Below are positions 7,410 through 14,909 of a DNA stretch of 64,000 nt, in pieces. Each line of letters begins with the position of its first letter. Positions within the stretch are counted from its first letter, which is position 1. The DNA comes from Oceanospirillum sp048270425 (GTDB taxonomy: Bacteria; Pseudomonadota; Gammaproteobacteria; Pseudomonadales; Halomonadaceae): positions 1-64,000 of the forward strand of contig JBLWSY010000008.1 in assembly GCA_048270425.1 (NCBI GenBank). The letters are read 5' to 3'. A program made the position numbers and the translations under genes. The notes under the pieces are model-generated. The model saw nothing but the letters and a program-made list of their open reading frames with translations, was not told the DNA's origin and searched no databases.

Positions 7410-8777
7410 TTGACCCATCCGAACAGACAAGACGTTTCGTTGCGTACTCTACTATCCCTACCCTCCCTCCAGCGGCAGCGCGAGATTTTAAAACTCGCGC
7501 TGCCGCTTATCGGAGGTATGCTTTCCCAAAGCCTTATCAACCTGGTGGACTCCGCCATGGTGGGTGCGCTCGGCAGTACCGCTCTGGCAGCCGCTGGCAT
7601 TGCCGGTTACACGGCCTTTGTTATTACCGCGCTAATTCTCGGCATCTCCTCTGCTGTGCAATCCTCCACAGCTTATTTCTACGGCGCAAAGTGTAAAAAA
7701 TCACAACACAAGACCTTAAATGCCGGACTTATTCTTGCGTTTCTGCTTTGCTTACCCCTGATCGCTTTCTTTTACCCCATTACAGGACTCCTGCTTTCAT
7801 ATATCAATTATGACGGTGCTGTTGTTGAACTGGCAGAACCCTATCTCAATTGGCGGGTGGTTGGTTTATTGGCGGTCGGGCTTAACCTGGTTTTCCGGGG
7901 ATACTGGAACGGAGTTCATCACTCAAAGATCTACTTCAAAACCATCGTTTTTATACATCTCAGCAATATTGCCATCAGTTATCTACTGATTTATGGCAAG
8001 CTGGGATTACCCGCCATGGGTGTTGAGGGTGCAGGCCTTGGCACTTGCATTTCCCTTTTTCTGGGCACACTGGTCTGGCTGATATATAGCCTAAGAAAAA
8101 TTAATAGCCGAACATTTATTGGGCAAGGGGTTGATGTCCGCATCCTAAAACAACTGATCAACCGTGCGCTACCAAATTCCCTTCAACAAACCCTGTTTGC
8201 GTCAGGTTATCTTGTACTGTTCTGGATTATCGGGCAAATAGACCCCCTTTCTGTGGCTGTTGGTCACGTTCTGGTTAATCTATCCCTGCTGATGATACTT
8301 CCTGCTGTAGGACTTGGTATGGCCGCAACCAGCTTAGTGGGTCGCTCTCTGGGCCAAAAGGACGATCAGGCCGCCCAGAACTGGGGCACTGATGTTGCAA
8401 AAGTTGCGGTTGTATTACTTCTTCTTATCGCAATGCCTTTGGCTCTTTTAGCCGAACCGGTACTGAGCCTGTTTCTGATTGAACCGAAAGCGATCGGACT
8501 TGGCATTCAGCCCCTTCAGCTTACAGCTCTGATGATGGTCATCGATGCTTCAGCAATCGTTTTGACCCAGGCTCTCTTGGGAGCTGGTGCCAGCAAGCTG
8601 GTTATGCAGGTATCTGTGACTTTACAGTGGGGATTCTTTCTACCTCTTGCCTTTATTTTCGGTAGTTATCTTGGTCTTGGGTTAACCGCTATCTGGTGGG
8701 TGCAACTGGTCTATCGCTGCCTGAATGCCACTGGATTTATCTGGCTCTGGAAAGTCAGAGCCTGGTCCATAACATAA
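7410..8777 (+). CDS. MATE-family efflux transporter (DinF/NorM-like)
   Basis: The product is about 455 aa with roughly 12 membrane segments in two similar halves. The MATE signature is clear near the N-terminus (LPLIGGMLSQSLINLVDSAM, then VGALGSTALAAAGIAG). These proteins export cationic drugs or metabolites in exchange for H+ or Na+. The start is unusual: no ATG occurs before the first membrane helix, and the likely start is TTG at 7410, the base after the metH stop, with no clear ribosome site of its own. Another TTG lies at 7440. Translation is therefore probably coupled to metH termination. The link to methionine synthesis is unexplained; export of a methionine-cycle by-product is only a guess. 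DinF-like membership is my best reading, without an alignment. Confidence 0.88.
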   Translation: MTHPNRQDVSLRTLLSLPSLQRQREILKLALPLIGGMLSQSLINLVDSAMVGALGSTALAAAGIAGYTAFVITALILGISSAVQSSTAYFYGAKCKKSQHKTLNAGLILAFLLCLPLIAFFYPITGLLLSYINYDGAVVELAEPYLNWRVVGLLAVGLNLVFRGYWNGVHHSKIYFKTIVFIHLSNIAISYLLIYGKLGLPAMGVEGAGLGTCISLFLGTLVWLIYSLRKINSRTFIGQGVDVRILKQLINRALPNSLQQTLFASGYLVLFWIIGQIDPLSVAVGHVLVNLSLLMILPAVGLGMAATSLVGRSLGQKDDQAAQNWGTDVAKVAVVLLLLIAMPLALLAEPVLSLFLIEPKAIGLGIQPLQLTALMMVIDASAIVLTQALLGAGASKLVMQVSVTLQWGFFLPLAFIFGSYLGLGLTAIWWVQLVYRCLNATGFIWLWKVRAWSIT

Positions 8778-8997
8778 AGTAAAATGCGCGACCATCGCCT
8801 CTAAAACCCGCCGTCAGAAATGATCACTTTTATTCTGAAAAGAAATAAACATATAGATATAAATTCATTTTAAGAATAAGGGAAGACTGTTATTGTGCTG
8901 AAAATCATGCGGTTAGTATCTGTGTAGAATCCAGATTCCCCGAGCCGTTTTACCGTGACTTTTGGCACTTTTTGGCAACCCTGTCGTAGGAAATTAA

Positions 8998-10644
8998 ATG
9001 TACAAGTACGACGATTACGATCAGAAATTAGTTGATGAGCGCGTGATCCAATTTCGGGATCAAACCCAGCGCTATCTTGATGGCAAACTGGAAGAGGCTG
9101 AATACCTGCCACTACGTTTGCAAAACGGTATCTATGTTCAGCGTCACGCACCTATGCTGCGCGTAGCAATCCCTTATGGCATGTTAAACGCAGAACAGCT
9201 GCGTAAGCTGGCTTACGTGGCCCGCACCTATGACAAGGGTTATGCGCACTTCACTACCCGCCAGAACGTTCAGTTTAACTGGCCTGCGCTGGAAAACTGC
9301 CCGGATATTCTGGAAGAACTGGCTAAAGTTGAGATGCACGCCATCCAGACCAGTGGTAACTGTATCCGTAACACCACCACTGATCAGTTTGCCGGTATCG
9401 CTCAGGACGAAATTACAGATCCGCGTCCTTGGTGTGAAATCGTTCGTCAGTGGTCGACCTTCCACCCTGAGTTCGCCTTCCTGCCACGTAAGTTCAAGAT
9501 TGCGATTAGCGGCACTCAGGAAGATCGTGCCGCAATCAAAGTACACGATGTAGGTCTGAAACTGATCAAGAACGACGACGGCTCTCTGGCTTTTGATGTT
9601 TACGTTGGTGGTGGTCTGGGTCGCACTCCAATGATCGGTGATCTGGTTCGTCAGAATCTGCCTGCTAAGCACCTGCTGACTTATCTGGAAGCCGTTCTGC
9701 GTGTTTATAACCAGTTTGGTCGCCGTGATAACAAGTACAAAGCCCGAATCAAAATTCTGGTTAAAGCACTGGGTGTCGAAGAGTTTGCCCAGCGCGTTGA
9801 ATCTGAGTGGCAACATCTGATTGATGGCCCCTCTACTCTGACCGAAAGTGCTATGGCGAAAGCAGCAAGTTTCTTTATCGACCCTGCTTACGAAAATGCT
9901 CCGGATATCGGCAATTTCGAACAACAGCGTGAAGAAAACAAAGCCTTCTCCCGCTTCGTGACCAACAACACTCAGGCTCATAAGAAAGACGGCTACATTG
10001 CAGTAACGGTCTCCCTGAAGAAAACTGGTGTTGCTCCGGGTGACGTAACCGATGCTCAAATGGATCTGGTTGCCGACCTGGCTGACAAGTACAGCTTTGG
10101 CGAACTGCGCGTTAGCCACCACCAGAACCTGATTCTGTCTGACGTTAAGAAGTCAGAACTGTTCGAACTTTGGCAGATTCTGGAAGAAAATGGTCTGGCG
10201 ACGCCCAACATTGGCAAGTTGACTGATATGATCTGCTGCCCTGGCGGTGACTTCTGCGCACTGGCTAACGCCAAATCTATTCCGGTTGCAGAAGCGATTC
10301 AGCGTCGCTTTGACGATCTGGATCACCTATATGATCTGGGTGATATCGAATTCAACTTCTCCGGCTGCATGAATGCCTGTGGTCACCACCATATCGGCAA
10401 CATCGGCCTGCTGGGTGTCGACCGTAAAGGTGAAGAGTTCTATCAGGTTTCTCTGGGCGGTCGCTCAGGCAATGATGCCAACATCGGTAAGATTCTGGGC
10501 CCGGCGGTTAAGCAGGATCTTATCCCTGATGCTATCGAAGCTATCATTGGTGTATATGTTGAAAACCGTATCGAAGGCGAGTCCTTTGTAGAAGCTTACC
10601 ACCGCATCGGTCAGGCGAAATTTAAGGAGCGTGTTTATGCCTAA
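8998..10644 (+). CDS. Sulfite (nitrite/sulfite) reductase hemoprotein CysI
   Basis: The product is 548 aa. It reduces sulfite to sulfide in assimilatory sulfur metabolism. The two ferredoxin-like half domains and two siroheme domains of the family are visible. The 4Fe-4S/siroheme cysteines are C414 and C420 (C-x5-C in CCPGGDFC) and C457 and C461 (C-x3-C in GCMNACGHH). Active-site arginine regions such as HFTTRQNVQF and the GNCIRN block are present. Start ATG at 8998 with TAGGA upstream. No cysJ flavoprotein neighbours it, so the electron donor could be ferredoxin or a distant reductase. The DUF934 gene overlaps its 3' end by 8 bases, a pairing well known in proteobacteria such as Pseudomonas. 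The enzyme depends on Fe-S supply and siroheme synthesis. Confidence 0.95.
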   Translation: MYKYDDYDQKLVDERVIQFRDQTQRYLDGKLEEAEYLPLRLQNGIYVQRHAPMLRVAIPYGMLNAEQLRKLAYVARTYDKGYAHFTTRQNVQFNWPALENCPDILEELAKVEMHAIQTSGNCIRNTTTDQFAGIAQDEITDPRPWCEIVRQWSTFHPEFAFLPRKFKIAISGTQEDRAAIKVHDVGLKLIKNDDGSLAFDVYVGGGLGRTPMIGDLVRQNLPAKHLLTYLEAVLRVYNQFGRRDNKYKARIKILVKALGVEEFAQRVESEWQHLIDGPSTLTESAMAKAASFFIDPAYENAPDIGNFEQQREENKAFSRFVTNNTQAHKKDGYIAVTVSLKKTGVAPGDVTDAQMDLVADLADKYSFGELRVSHHQNLILSDVKKSELFELWQILEENGLATPNIGKLTDMICCPGGDFCALANAKSIPVAEAIQRRFDDLDHLYDLGDIEFNFSGCMNACGHHHIGNIGLLGVDRKGEEFYQVSLGGRSGNDANIGKILGPAVKQDLIPDAIEAIIGVYVENRIEGESFVEAYHRIGQAKFKERVYA

Positions 10645-11125
10645 GATTATTCTGAATCAGGAAATCGTTGAGGATAACTGGGTTAAAGTCGACCTTGACG
10701 CGGAATTGCCAGCGGGCGGCAAAGTACTCCTGCCCTACCCGCTTTGGCTAGCAGGCGAATTCGATGCATCCGCATTTGAAGCCGTTGGTGTTTGGGTGCC
10801 AAACGATACTGTTTTCGGTGAAGAAGCCCTGAAGCTTGCAGAGCTGCCTTTGGTAGCAATCGACTTCCCGGTATTCAGTGATGGCCGCGGCTACACTCTT
10901 GCTCGTCAACTGCGTGAACGCTTCAACTACCAGGGTGAGCTACGCTCAATTGGCGACGTTCTTCAGGATCAACTTTTCTTTATGAGCCGCTGCGGCTTTA
11001 ACAGCTACGCTGTTCGCGAAGACAAGTCCATTGAAGAAGCCCTGACCAGCCTCAAACCATTCAGCAATGCCTACCAGGCAGCGCTGGACAAGCCTCAGCC
11101 GCTGTTTGCTGAACGCTGGAACTAA
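10637..11125 (+). CDS. DUF934 protein, CysI partner
   Basis: The product is 162 aa. The sequence (LPAGGKVLLPYPLWLAGEF, then GRGYTLARQLRERFNYQGEL and GDVLQDQLFFMSRCGFNSY) matches the DUF934 family, which is almost always encoded directly after cysI. The ATG at 10637 lies inside the last codons of cysI, 8 bases of overlap, with AAGGAG seven bases upstream inside cysI, so the two are translationally coupled. Family context suggests an accessory subunit or assembly/electron-transfer helper for sulfite reductase. No enzyme motif or cofactor site is apparent; the few cysteines do not form a cluster motif. Biochemical function is not established as far as I know. A strong terminator follows at 11152. 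Confidence 0.9.
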   Translation: MPKIILNQEIVEDNWVKVDLDAELPAGGKVLLPYPLWLAGEFDASAFEAVGVWVPNDTVFGEEALKLAELPLVAIDFPVFSDGRGYTLARQLRERFNYQGELRSIGDVLQDQLFFMSRCGFNSYAVREDKSIEEALTSLKPFSNAYQAALDKPQPLFAERWN

Positions 11126-11151
11126 GCTCACAAACTCTGGTTCCAGACATT

Positions 11152-11183
11152 AAAAATACCCTGCATTGCAGGGTATTTTTTTT
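11152..11183 (+). terminator. Intrinsic terminator of cysI-DUF934
   Basis: A long inverted repeat, AAAAATACCCTGCA / TGCAGGGTATTTTT, runs into a T tract. It starts 26 bases after the DUF934 stop codon. The stem is strong enough to end the operon completely. Confidence 0.92.
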
Positions 11184-11497
11184 ATCCCCCCATCAAGCCT
11201 CTCTGCACAACCACGGTAAAGCTATTTAATCTTATTCGGGTCGGGGGGGGGAGTGTAGGAATAATCGCTATCCCTGCCCATGGCGCCAATCTAAATAATC
11301 GCGTTTGCGAAGCCAAACCAAAATATAGATAGCCTTGAAAGCCCAGCGTCATTAGGCATAAATGCAGGTCATATCGCCTTTTGATCCAGTCAAAGACATG
11401 GGAATAATGCGCTGGATACGCTTCAGATAGGCAGTCATCACATTTCTCCAGTTCAGGATAGAAAATGTGTCAATCTGATTCAGGACGGGATACAAGC
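11184..11497. other. Gene-poor gap between two terminators
   Basis: This 314-base stretch is closed off by a plus-strand terminator on the left and a minus-strand terminator on the right, so neither neighbour should transcribe it. It contains a run of nine G (11243-11251) and two short minus-strand frames: one of 28 codons (11352-11438) with a GGAG ribosome site, and one of 56 codons whose ATG overlaps the first stop in a TAATG arrangement and which runs into the left terminator. Neither resembles a family I know. Remnant DNA is the simplest explanation. Confidence 0.5.
11352..11438 (-). CDS. Possible 28-aa small ORF, unrecognised
   Basis: The frame is ATG at 11438 to TAA at 11352, preceded by GGAG seven bases upstream. 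The peptide starts MTAYLKRIQRIIP and ends TCIYA; it is basic with no clear membrane segment. The gap lies between two terminators, so it would need its own promoter, which I could not identify. A second frame starts on the overlapping TAATG. No homology is recognised; treat it as a candidate only. Confidence 0.2.
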   Translation of the reverse strand: MTAYLKRIQRIIPMSLTGSKGDMTCIYA

Positions 11498-11533
11498 AAT
11501 AAAAAAGGGAGCCAGAAAGCTCCCTTTTTTATT
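11498..11533 (-). terminator. Intrinsic terminator of pomAB
   Basis: A perfect 15-bp inverted repeat (AATAAAAAAGGGAGC / GCTCCCTTTTTTATT) closes on a 6-base loop, 13 bases after the pomB stop codon. On the minus strand the GC-rich part is followed by a U tract. Confidence 0.93.
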
Positions 11534-11546
11534 CAAAAACCAAGAG

Positions 11547-12350
11547 TTACCTAAGCAACGGACTCTGTTGAATCCCTTGATATACATCTCGCTCAGTATT
11601 ATCAGGCCGCTCAATAAGAAGGATTTCTACGCGACGGTTTTTAATCCGATTTTCCTGGCTCGTATTTGGAACCAGGGGACGAGCATCAGCATTACCGACA
11701 ACATAGAGAAACTTCTCCTCCAAGTCCGTTAACCAGGTCAGCTCATGAGCAACGGAAACAGCCCTGGCCGCTGAAAGATCCCAGTTCGAACGAAAACGGT
11801 CAGTATTAATCGGCTGATCATCCGTATGACCACCTACAATTGTGAACATATCGTATTCAGAAATCAGCTGACCTACTTTCTGCAATACAGGAACAACTGC
11901 AGGTTCCAGATAATCACTGCCCGAGGTAAACGCCGACTCATCCGGGAAGCGAATGATGATATGATCCTCATCCCGTTCAACAATGATTACCCCCTTTTCA
12001 ATTTCATCGGTGAAATTGGTTTCAAGGCGATTACCAATGCTTTCAAGCTGATTTTCAACCTCAGACTCATCAGCCTCGGTGGAAGGCTGAGGCTTGAGCG
12101 GCTCGATGATGTTCTCATTCTTAGGTGGATTATCCGCCGGGATAATACTCAACGGATTCAGATCCTGCAGGCCAAAAGAATTCTGCATTGCCTGAGCGAT
12201 ACTCTTATAACGCTCAACATCCGTCGTAGAAAAAGACAAAATAAGAACGAAGAACGTTAAAAGCAGAGTCATCATATCGGCGAAAGTCACCATCCACTCA
12301 GGGACTTCTTCATTCTTCGCCTTTCTGCGTTTTTTGGTATTAATATTCAT
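11547..12350 (-). CDS. Flagellar stator protein PomB (MotB family)
   Basis: The product is 267 aa. The basic cytoplasmic N-terminus (MNINTKKRRKAK) leads into one membrane helix with the ion-binding aspartate D25 in PEWMVTFADMMTLLLTFF. A plug/linker region follows, then a C-terminal OmpA-like peptidoglycan-binding domain (about 145-255) with GGHTDDQP and the NRIKNRRVEI block. With PomA it forms the stator channel that couples ion flow to flagellar rotation. The residues around D25 and the pairing with a PomA-type partner suggest Na+ rather than H+; that is inference. The ATG at 12350 is preferred over an adjacent GTG at 12353. It is the second gene of the operon, 40 bases after pomA. Confidence 0.92.
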   Translation of the reverse strand: MNINTKKRRKAKNEEVPEWMVTFADMMTLLLTFFVLILSFSTTDVERYKSIAQAMQNSFGLQDLNPLSIIPADNPPKNENIIEPLKPQPSTEADESEVENQLESIGNRLETNFTDEIEKGVIIVERDEDHIIIRFPDESAFTSGSDYLEPAVVPVLQKVGQLISEYDMFTIVGGHTDDQPINTDRFRSNWDLSAARAVSVAHELTWLTDLEEKFLYVVGNADARPLVPNTSQENRIKNRRVEILLIERPDNTERDVYQGIQQSPLLR

Positions 12351-12390
12351 CACCTCAATATCCCTCGCATTCGCTTACGGATACCCAGTT

Positions 12391-13164
12391 CTAAATTTCT
12401 TCAGACATAGACATGCCAGAACGCAGATATTCAGGCAGATAAGTTTCCAGCAACTCGTCCATAACTGTTGGGTTAAGGCCTTCCTGGATACCCAGAACAG
12501 ACTCAGTAATCAGAGACATATTGGACTCCAACTCTGCACCCTTAAGCGCCAGTTTATCCGCCAGCGGCATCATCATTAACTGAGCAATCAATGAGCCGTA
12601 AAGAGTGGTCAGGAGTGCAACCGCCATCCCAGGGCCCAGCTTGGAAGGATCATCAAGGTTGTTCAGCATTTGCACCAGACCAACCAACGTACCAATCATA
12701 CCGAAGGCCGGTGCGGAACTTGCCATGTTGCGGAAGATTTTTTCGCCAAGCTGCTTTCGGTCAATAGACATGCTCATCTCATTCATCAGAACTTTCTGAA
12801 TAAACTCAGGTGGATGACCATCAACACAAAGCTGAATGCCTTTGGCAAAAAATGGGTTCTCTATCGGCTCATCCTCAAGACCAAGAAGGCCATTTCGACG
12901 AGCAATTTTTGCAAGGTGGTTTGCTAGCTGGATAATCTCGCGAGGGTTATCGTTACTCTCAAGAAAGGCAACGGAAAAACCTTCTTTCAAACCGGAGAAG
13001 AAGCTGGCTATACGATATTTGACCAAAGTCACGGAAATCGTACCACCGACAACGATCAAAACCCCCGGAATGTTGATAAAAATACTGGGATCATCGCCCT
13101 GAGCAATACCCAAACCAACAAATGCAACACCTGTAATAAGCCCAAGAAGCGTGGCGAAATCCAT
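12391..13164 (-). CDS. Flagellar stator protein PomA (MotA family)
   Basis: The product is 257 aa, with four membrane helices. The first pair is at about 5-50 (MDFATLLGLITGVAFVGLGI, then IPGVLIVVGGTISVTLV). The second pair, at 145-200, carries the conserved SSAPAFGMIGTLVGLVQML and a proline/glycine-rich stretch that faces the PomB aspartate. The cytoplasmic loop between the pairs holds charged residues that engage FliG. ATG at 13164 is the first ATG; the open frame upstream only offers TTG. Length and helix-1 sequence match PomA (about 253 aa) better than the longer E. coli MotA (about 295 aa). A sigma-28 promoter lies about 100 bases upstream, so expression should follow flagellar late-gene control. 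Confidence 0.93.
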   Translation of the reverse strand: MDFATLLGLITGVAFVGLGIAQGDDPSIFINIPGVLIVVGGTISVTLVKYRIASFFSGLKEGFSVAFLESNDNPREIIQLANHLAKIARRNGLLGLEDEPIENPFFAKGIQLCVDGHPPEFIQKVLMNEMSMSIDRKQLGEKIFRNMASSAPAFGMIGTLVGLVQMLNNLDDPSKLGPGMAVALLTTLYGSLIAQLMMMPLADKLALKGAELESNMSLITESVLGIQEGLNPTVMDELLETYLPEYLRSGMSMSEEI

Positions 13165-13267
13165 TGACCCAACCTTATTTGTGACATTCAACAAAGTTAG
13201 TAGAGAGCATAACTCAGTGAATGTTTGATTAGTAGCCCTTATAACTGACTTTTCAGTAGCTTAAGGG

Positions 13268-13294
13268 ATATCGGCAGTTCAGATCGATACTTTA
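13268..13294 (-). promoter_or_regulatory. Sigma-28 (FliA) promoter for pomAB
   Basis: On the minus strand TAAAGTAT (13287-13294) and GCCGATAT (13268-13275) are separated by exactly 11 bases. The sigma-28 consensus is TAAAGTTT-N11-GCCGATAA, so 14 of 16 positions match at ideal spacing. The predicted transcript starts near 13261, giving a leader of about 97 nt to the pomA ATG. The remainder of the 302-base gap holds a good -10 (TATAAT, 13410-13415) that may serve marC on the other strand. Confidence 0.85.
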
Positions 13295-13466
13295 CTACCG
13301 CAAAACAAATATCAGCAAAAATTCTAATATGTGTTCAATTATTTACAGCTTTTTTGAGCTAAGCACTGGCAGCTGACAAAACCATGGATGCCCTTTTTGA
13401 AAGTCACTCTATAATTCAAGCTTCATAAAACCAGTTTTTATCTCTCTTTCTGGAGCCTGTTAAAGT

Positions 13467-14072
13467 ATGTCGCTTTTCATCTCGACCTATATCCAGTTTT
13501 TCTTTCTATTCGCACCCTTCTTTGTTGTCTCTATGTTTCTGGCACTGACCCGCGGCAATACCAAACAAGAAAAAAGAGCAACAATCAATCGGGCCGTTCT
13601 ATCCGCTGCATTAATTAGCCTGGTGCTCTTTTTCTTTGGGACAACACTGTTTGAAGTGCTGGGCATCACATTGGATTCATTCCGGATTGGCGCTGGCTGC
13701 CTACTTTTTTTATCCGCTGTCAGCCTGGTTAAAGATGGCGTTCGCAATCATGCTACCGGTGTGCCAGAACAGAACAGTGATGATATTTCGGTAGTCCCTT
13801 TAGCCATACCCACCATTATCGGCCCTGCAACGATTGGTGCCATTCTGGTTTATGGTGCAGAACTAAAAACCACGACGGAAACGATAATAGGTGTCAGCGC
13901 CTTAATGATAGCTTTGTGCACACTGGGCGCACTGCTTCACGTATCAAGCCAGATTGAAAAAATGTTAGGCAAAACAGGCCTGAATATTCTCAGCAAAATG
14001 ACAGGTCTTATTCTGAGTGCCATGGCCGCTCAGATTGTCTTTTCCGGCATCAAAAACTTTTTGGGACTTTAA
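13467..14072 (+). CDS. MarC-family integral membrane protein
   Basis: The product is 201 aa with about six hydrophobic helices. The MarC/YchE signature is visible: the N-terminal YIQFFFLFAPFFVVSMFLALTR, then the DSFRIGAGCLLFLSAVSLV segment, the VPLAIPTIIGPATIGAILVYG block, and a C-terminal GLILSAMAAQIVFSGIKNFL helix. The family was once linked to multiple antibiotic resistance, but that role was not confirmed and its substrate remains unknown. Start ATG with GGAG 11 bases upstream. It stands alone between the pomAB promoter region and pdxH. Confidence 0.88.
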   Translation: MSLFISTYIQFFFLFAPFFVVSMFLALTRGNTKQEKRATINRAVLSAALISLVLFFFGTTLFEVLGITLDSFRIGAGCLLFLSAVSLVKDGVRNHATGVPEQNSDDISVVPLAIPTIIGPATIGAILVYGAELKTTTETIIGVSALMIALCTLGALLHVSSQIEKMLGKTGLNILSKMTGLILSAMAAQIVFSGIKNFLGL

Positions 14073-14197
14073 CCCTTATATAGCGCTGGATCAGTTTTTT
14101 CACGATTCCGCATCACCTCTTCTGCCCCTTAGTTGGCTCAATAGGTGATCAGGGTTTATGATTGTGCGATCTTATTCAAGACAAAGAGACATTATTT

Positions 14198-14842
14198 ATG
14201 AATCAGGACATTTCCTCTCTGCGCCGCGTTTTTGATCAGGAGGCACTGACCGAAAAGGATCTGGCAGACAATCCATTTGATCAGTTCCGCGTCTGGTTTG
14301 ATCAGGCTGTTGAAAGCGAACCTTTCGACCCTAATGCCATGACCCTGTCTACTATCTCACCGGAAAACCGTCCTGCATCCCGTATTGTGCTCCTGAAGGG
14401 CATTGATTCTCGCGGCTTCGTGTTCTACACCAATTACCAAAGCGAAAAAGGCATGCACCTGGCGGGCAATCCTTTTGCATCTGTTGTGTTCTGGTGGGGT
14501 GAAAAGCAACGCCAGGTTCGTATTGATGGTACAGTTGAGCGCATCTCACCTCATCAATCGGAAGAGTATTTCCAGAGCCGCCCTGTCGAAAGTCAGATCG
14601 GTGCTTGGGTATCCAAACAGAGTGCTGTCATTCCTAACCGGGAATGGCTGGAGCAACGTTACGATCAGTTCAGTGAGCAGTTTGCCGGTGATGATCCAAT
14701 TCCACGCCCACCGCATTGGGGCGGATACCGTATTGTTCCTGATTTATTTGAGTTTTGGCAGGGGCAACCAAGCCGCTTGCATGACCGGTTCCGCTATGTC
14801 GTCGAAGGAGGCAAGTGGAATATTGAGCGCTTGTCACCTTAG
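14198..14842 (+). CDS. Pyridoxine/pyridoxamine 5'-phosphate oxidase PdxH
   Basis: The product is 214 aa (E. coli 218). It oxidises PNP or PMP with O2 and FMN to give pyridoxal phosphate, the last step of vitamin B6 synthesis and salvage. FMN- and substrate-binding blocks are present: SRIVLLKGIDSRGFVFYTNY, SEKG, FWWGEKQRQVRIDG, the QSRPVESQIGAWVSKQS stretch and the C-terminal WQGQPSRLHDRFRY with the substrate-binding R/H pair. The ATG at 14198 is chosen because MNQDISSLRRVF matches the usual N-terminus; an upstream non-ATG extension of 12 codons is not used. The terminator at 14861 follows closely. Confidence 0.96.
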   Translation: MNQDISSLRRVFDQEALTEKDLADNPFDQFRVWFDQAVESEPFDPNAMTLSTISPENRPASRIVLLKGIDSRGFVFYTNYQSEKGMHLAGNPFASVVFWWGEKQRQVRIDGTVERISPHQSEEYFQSRPVESQIGAWVSKQSAVIPNREWLEQRYDQFSEQFAGDDPIPRPPHWGGYRIVPDLFEFWQGQPSRLHDRFRYVVEGGKWNIERLSP

Positions 14843-14860
14843 AAAACGCAAAGCGGATAT

Positions 14861-14894
14861 AAAAAAACCGACAACAAGAGTTGTCGGTTTTTTT
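14861..14894. terminator. Bidirectional terminator between pdxH and patZ
   Basis: A perfect 14-bp inverted repeat (AAAAAAACCGACAA / TTGTCGGTTTTTTT) with a 6-base loop lies between two convergent genes. It gives a U tract in both directions and can end both transcripts. Confidence 0.94.
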
Positions 14895-14909
14895 GTGCGA
14901 AGGAATTAG

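Noticed and set aside
8962..8978. Sigma-54-like TGGCAC...GGCA before cysI
   Set aside because: The GG to GC spacing is one base too short for a -24/-12 promoter, and the sequence is better explained as a short direct repeat of ACTTTTGGC.
9184..10122. Antisense open frame of 312 codons opposite cysI
   Set aside because: Shadow of a strongly conserved gene; no ribosome site and no family resemblance.
11182..11352. 56-codon frame overlapping the small ORF at 11352
   Set aside because: It ends inside the cysI terminator, contains the G9 run as a proline stretch, and has no ribosome site of its own. It is mentioned only as part of the gap.
14162..14197. N-terminal extension of PdxH
   Set aside because: It starts with a non-ATG codon without a ribosome site, while the ATG at 14198 gives the normal length and N-terminus.
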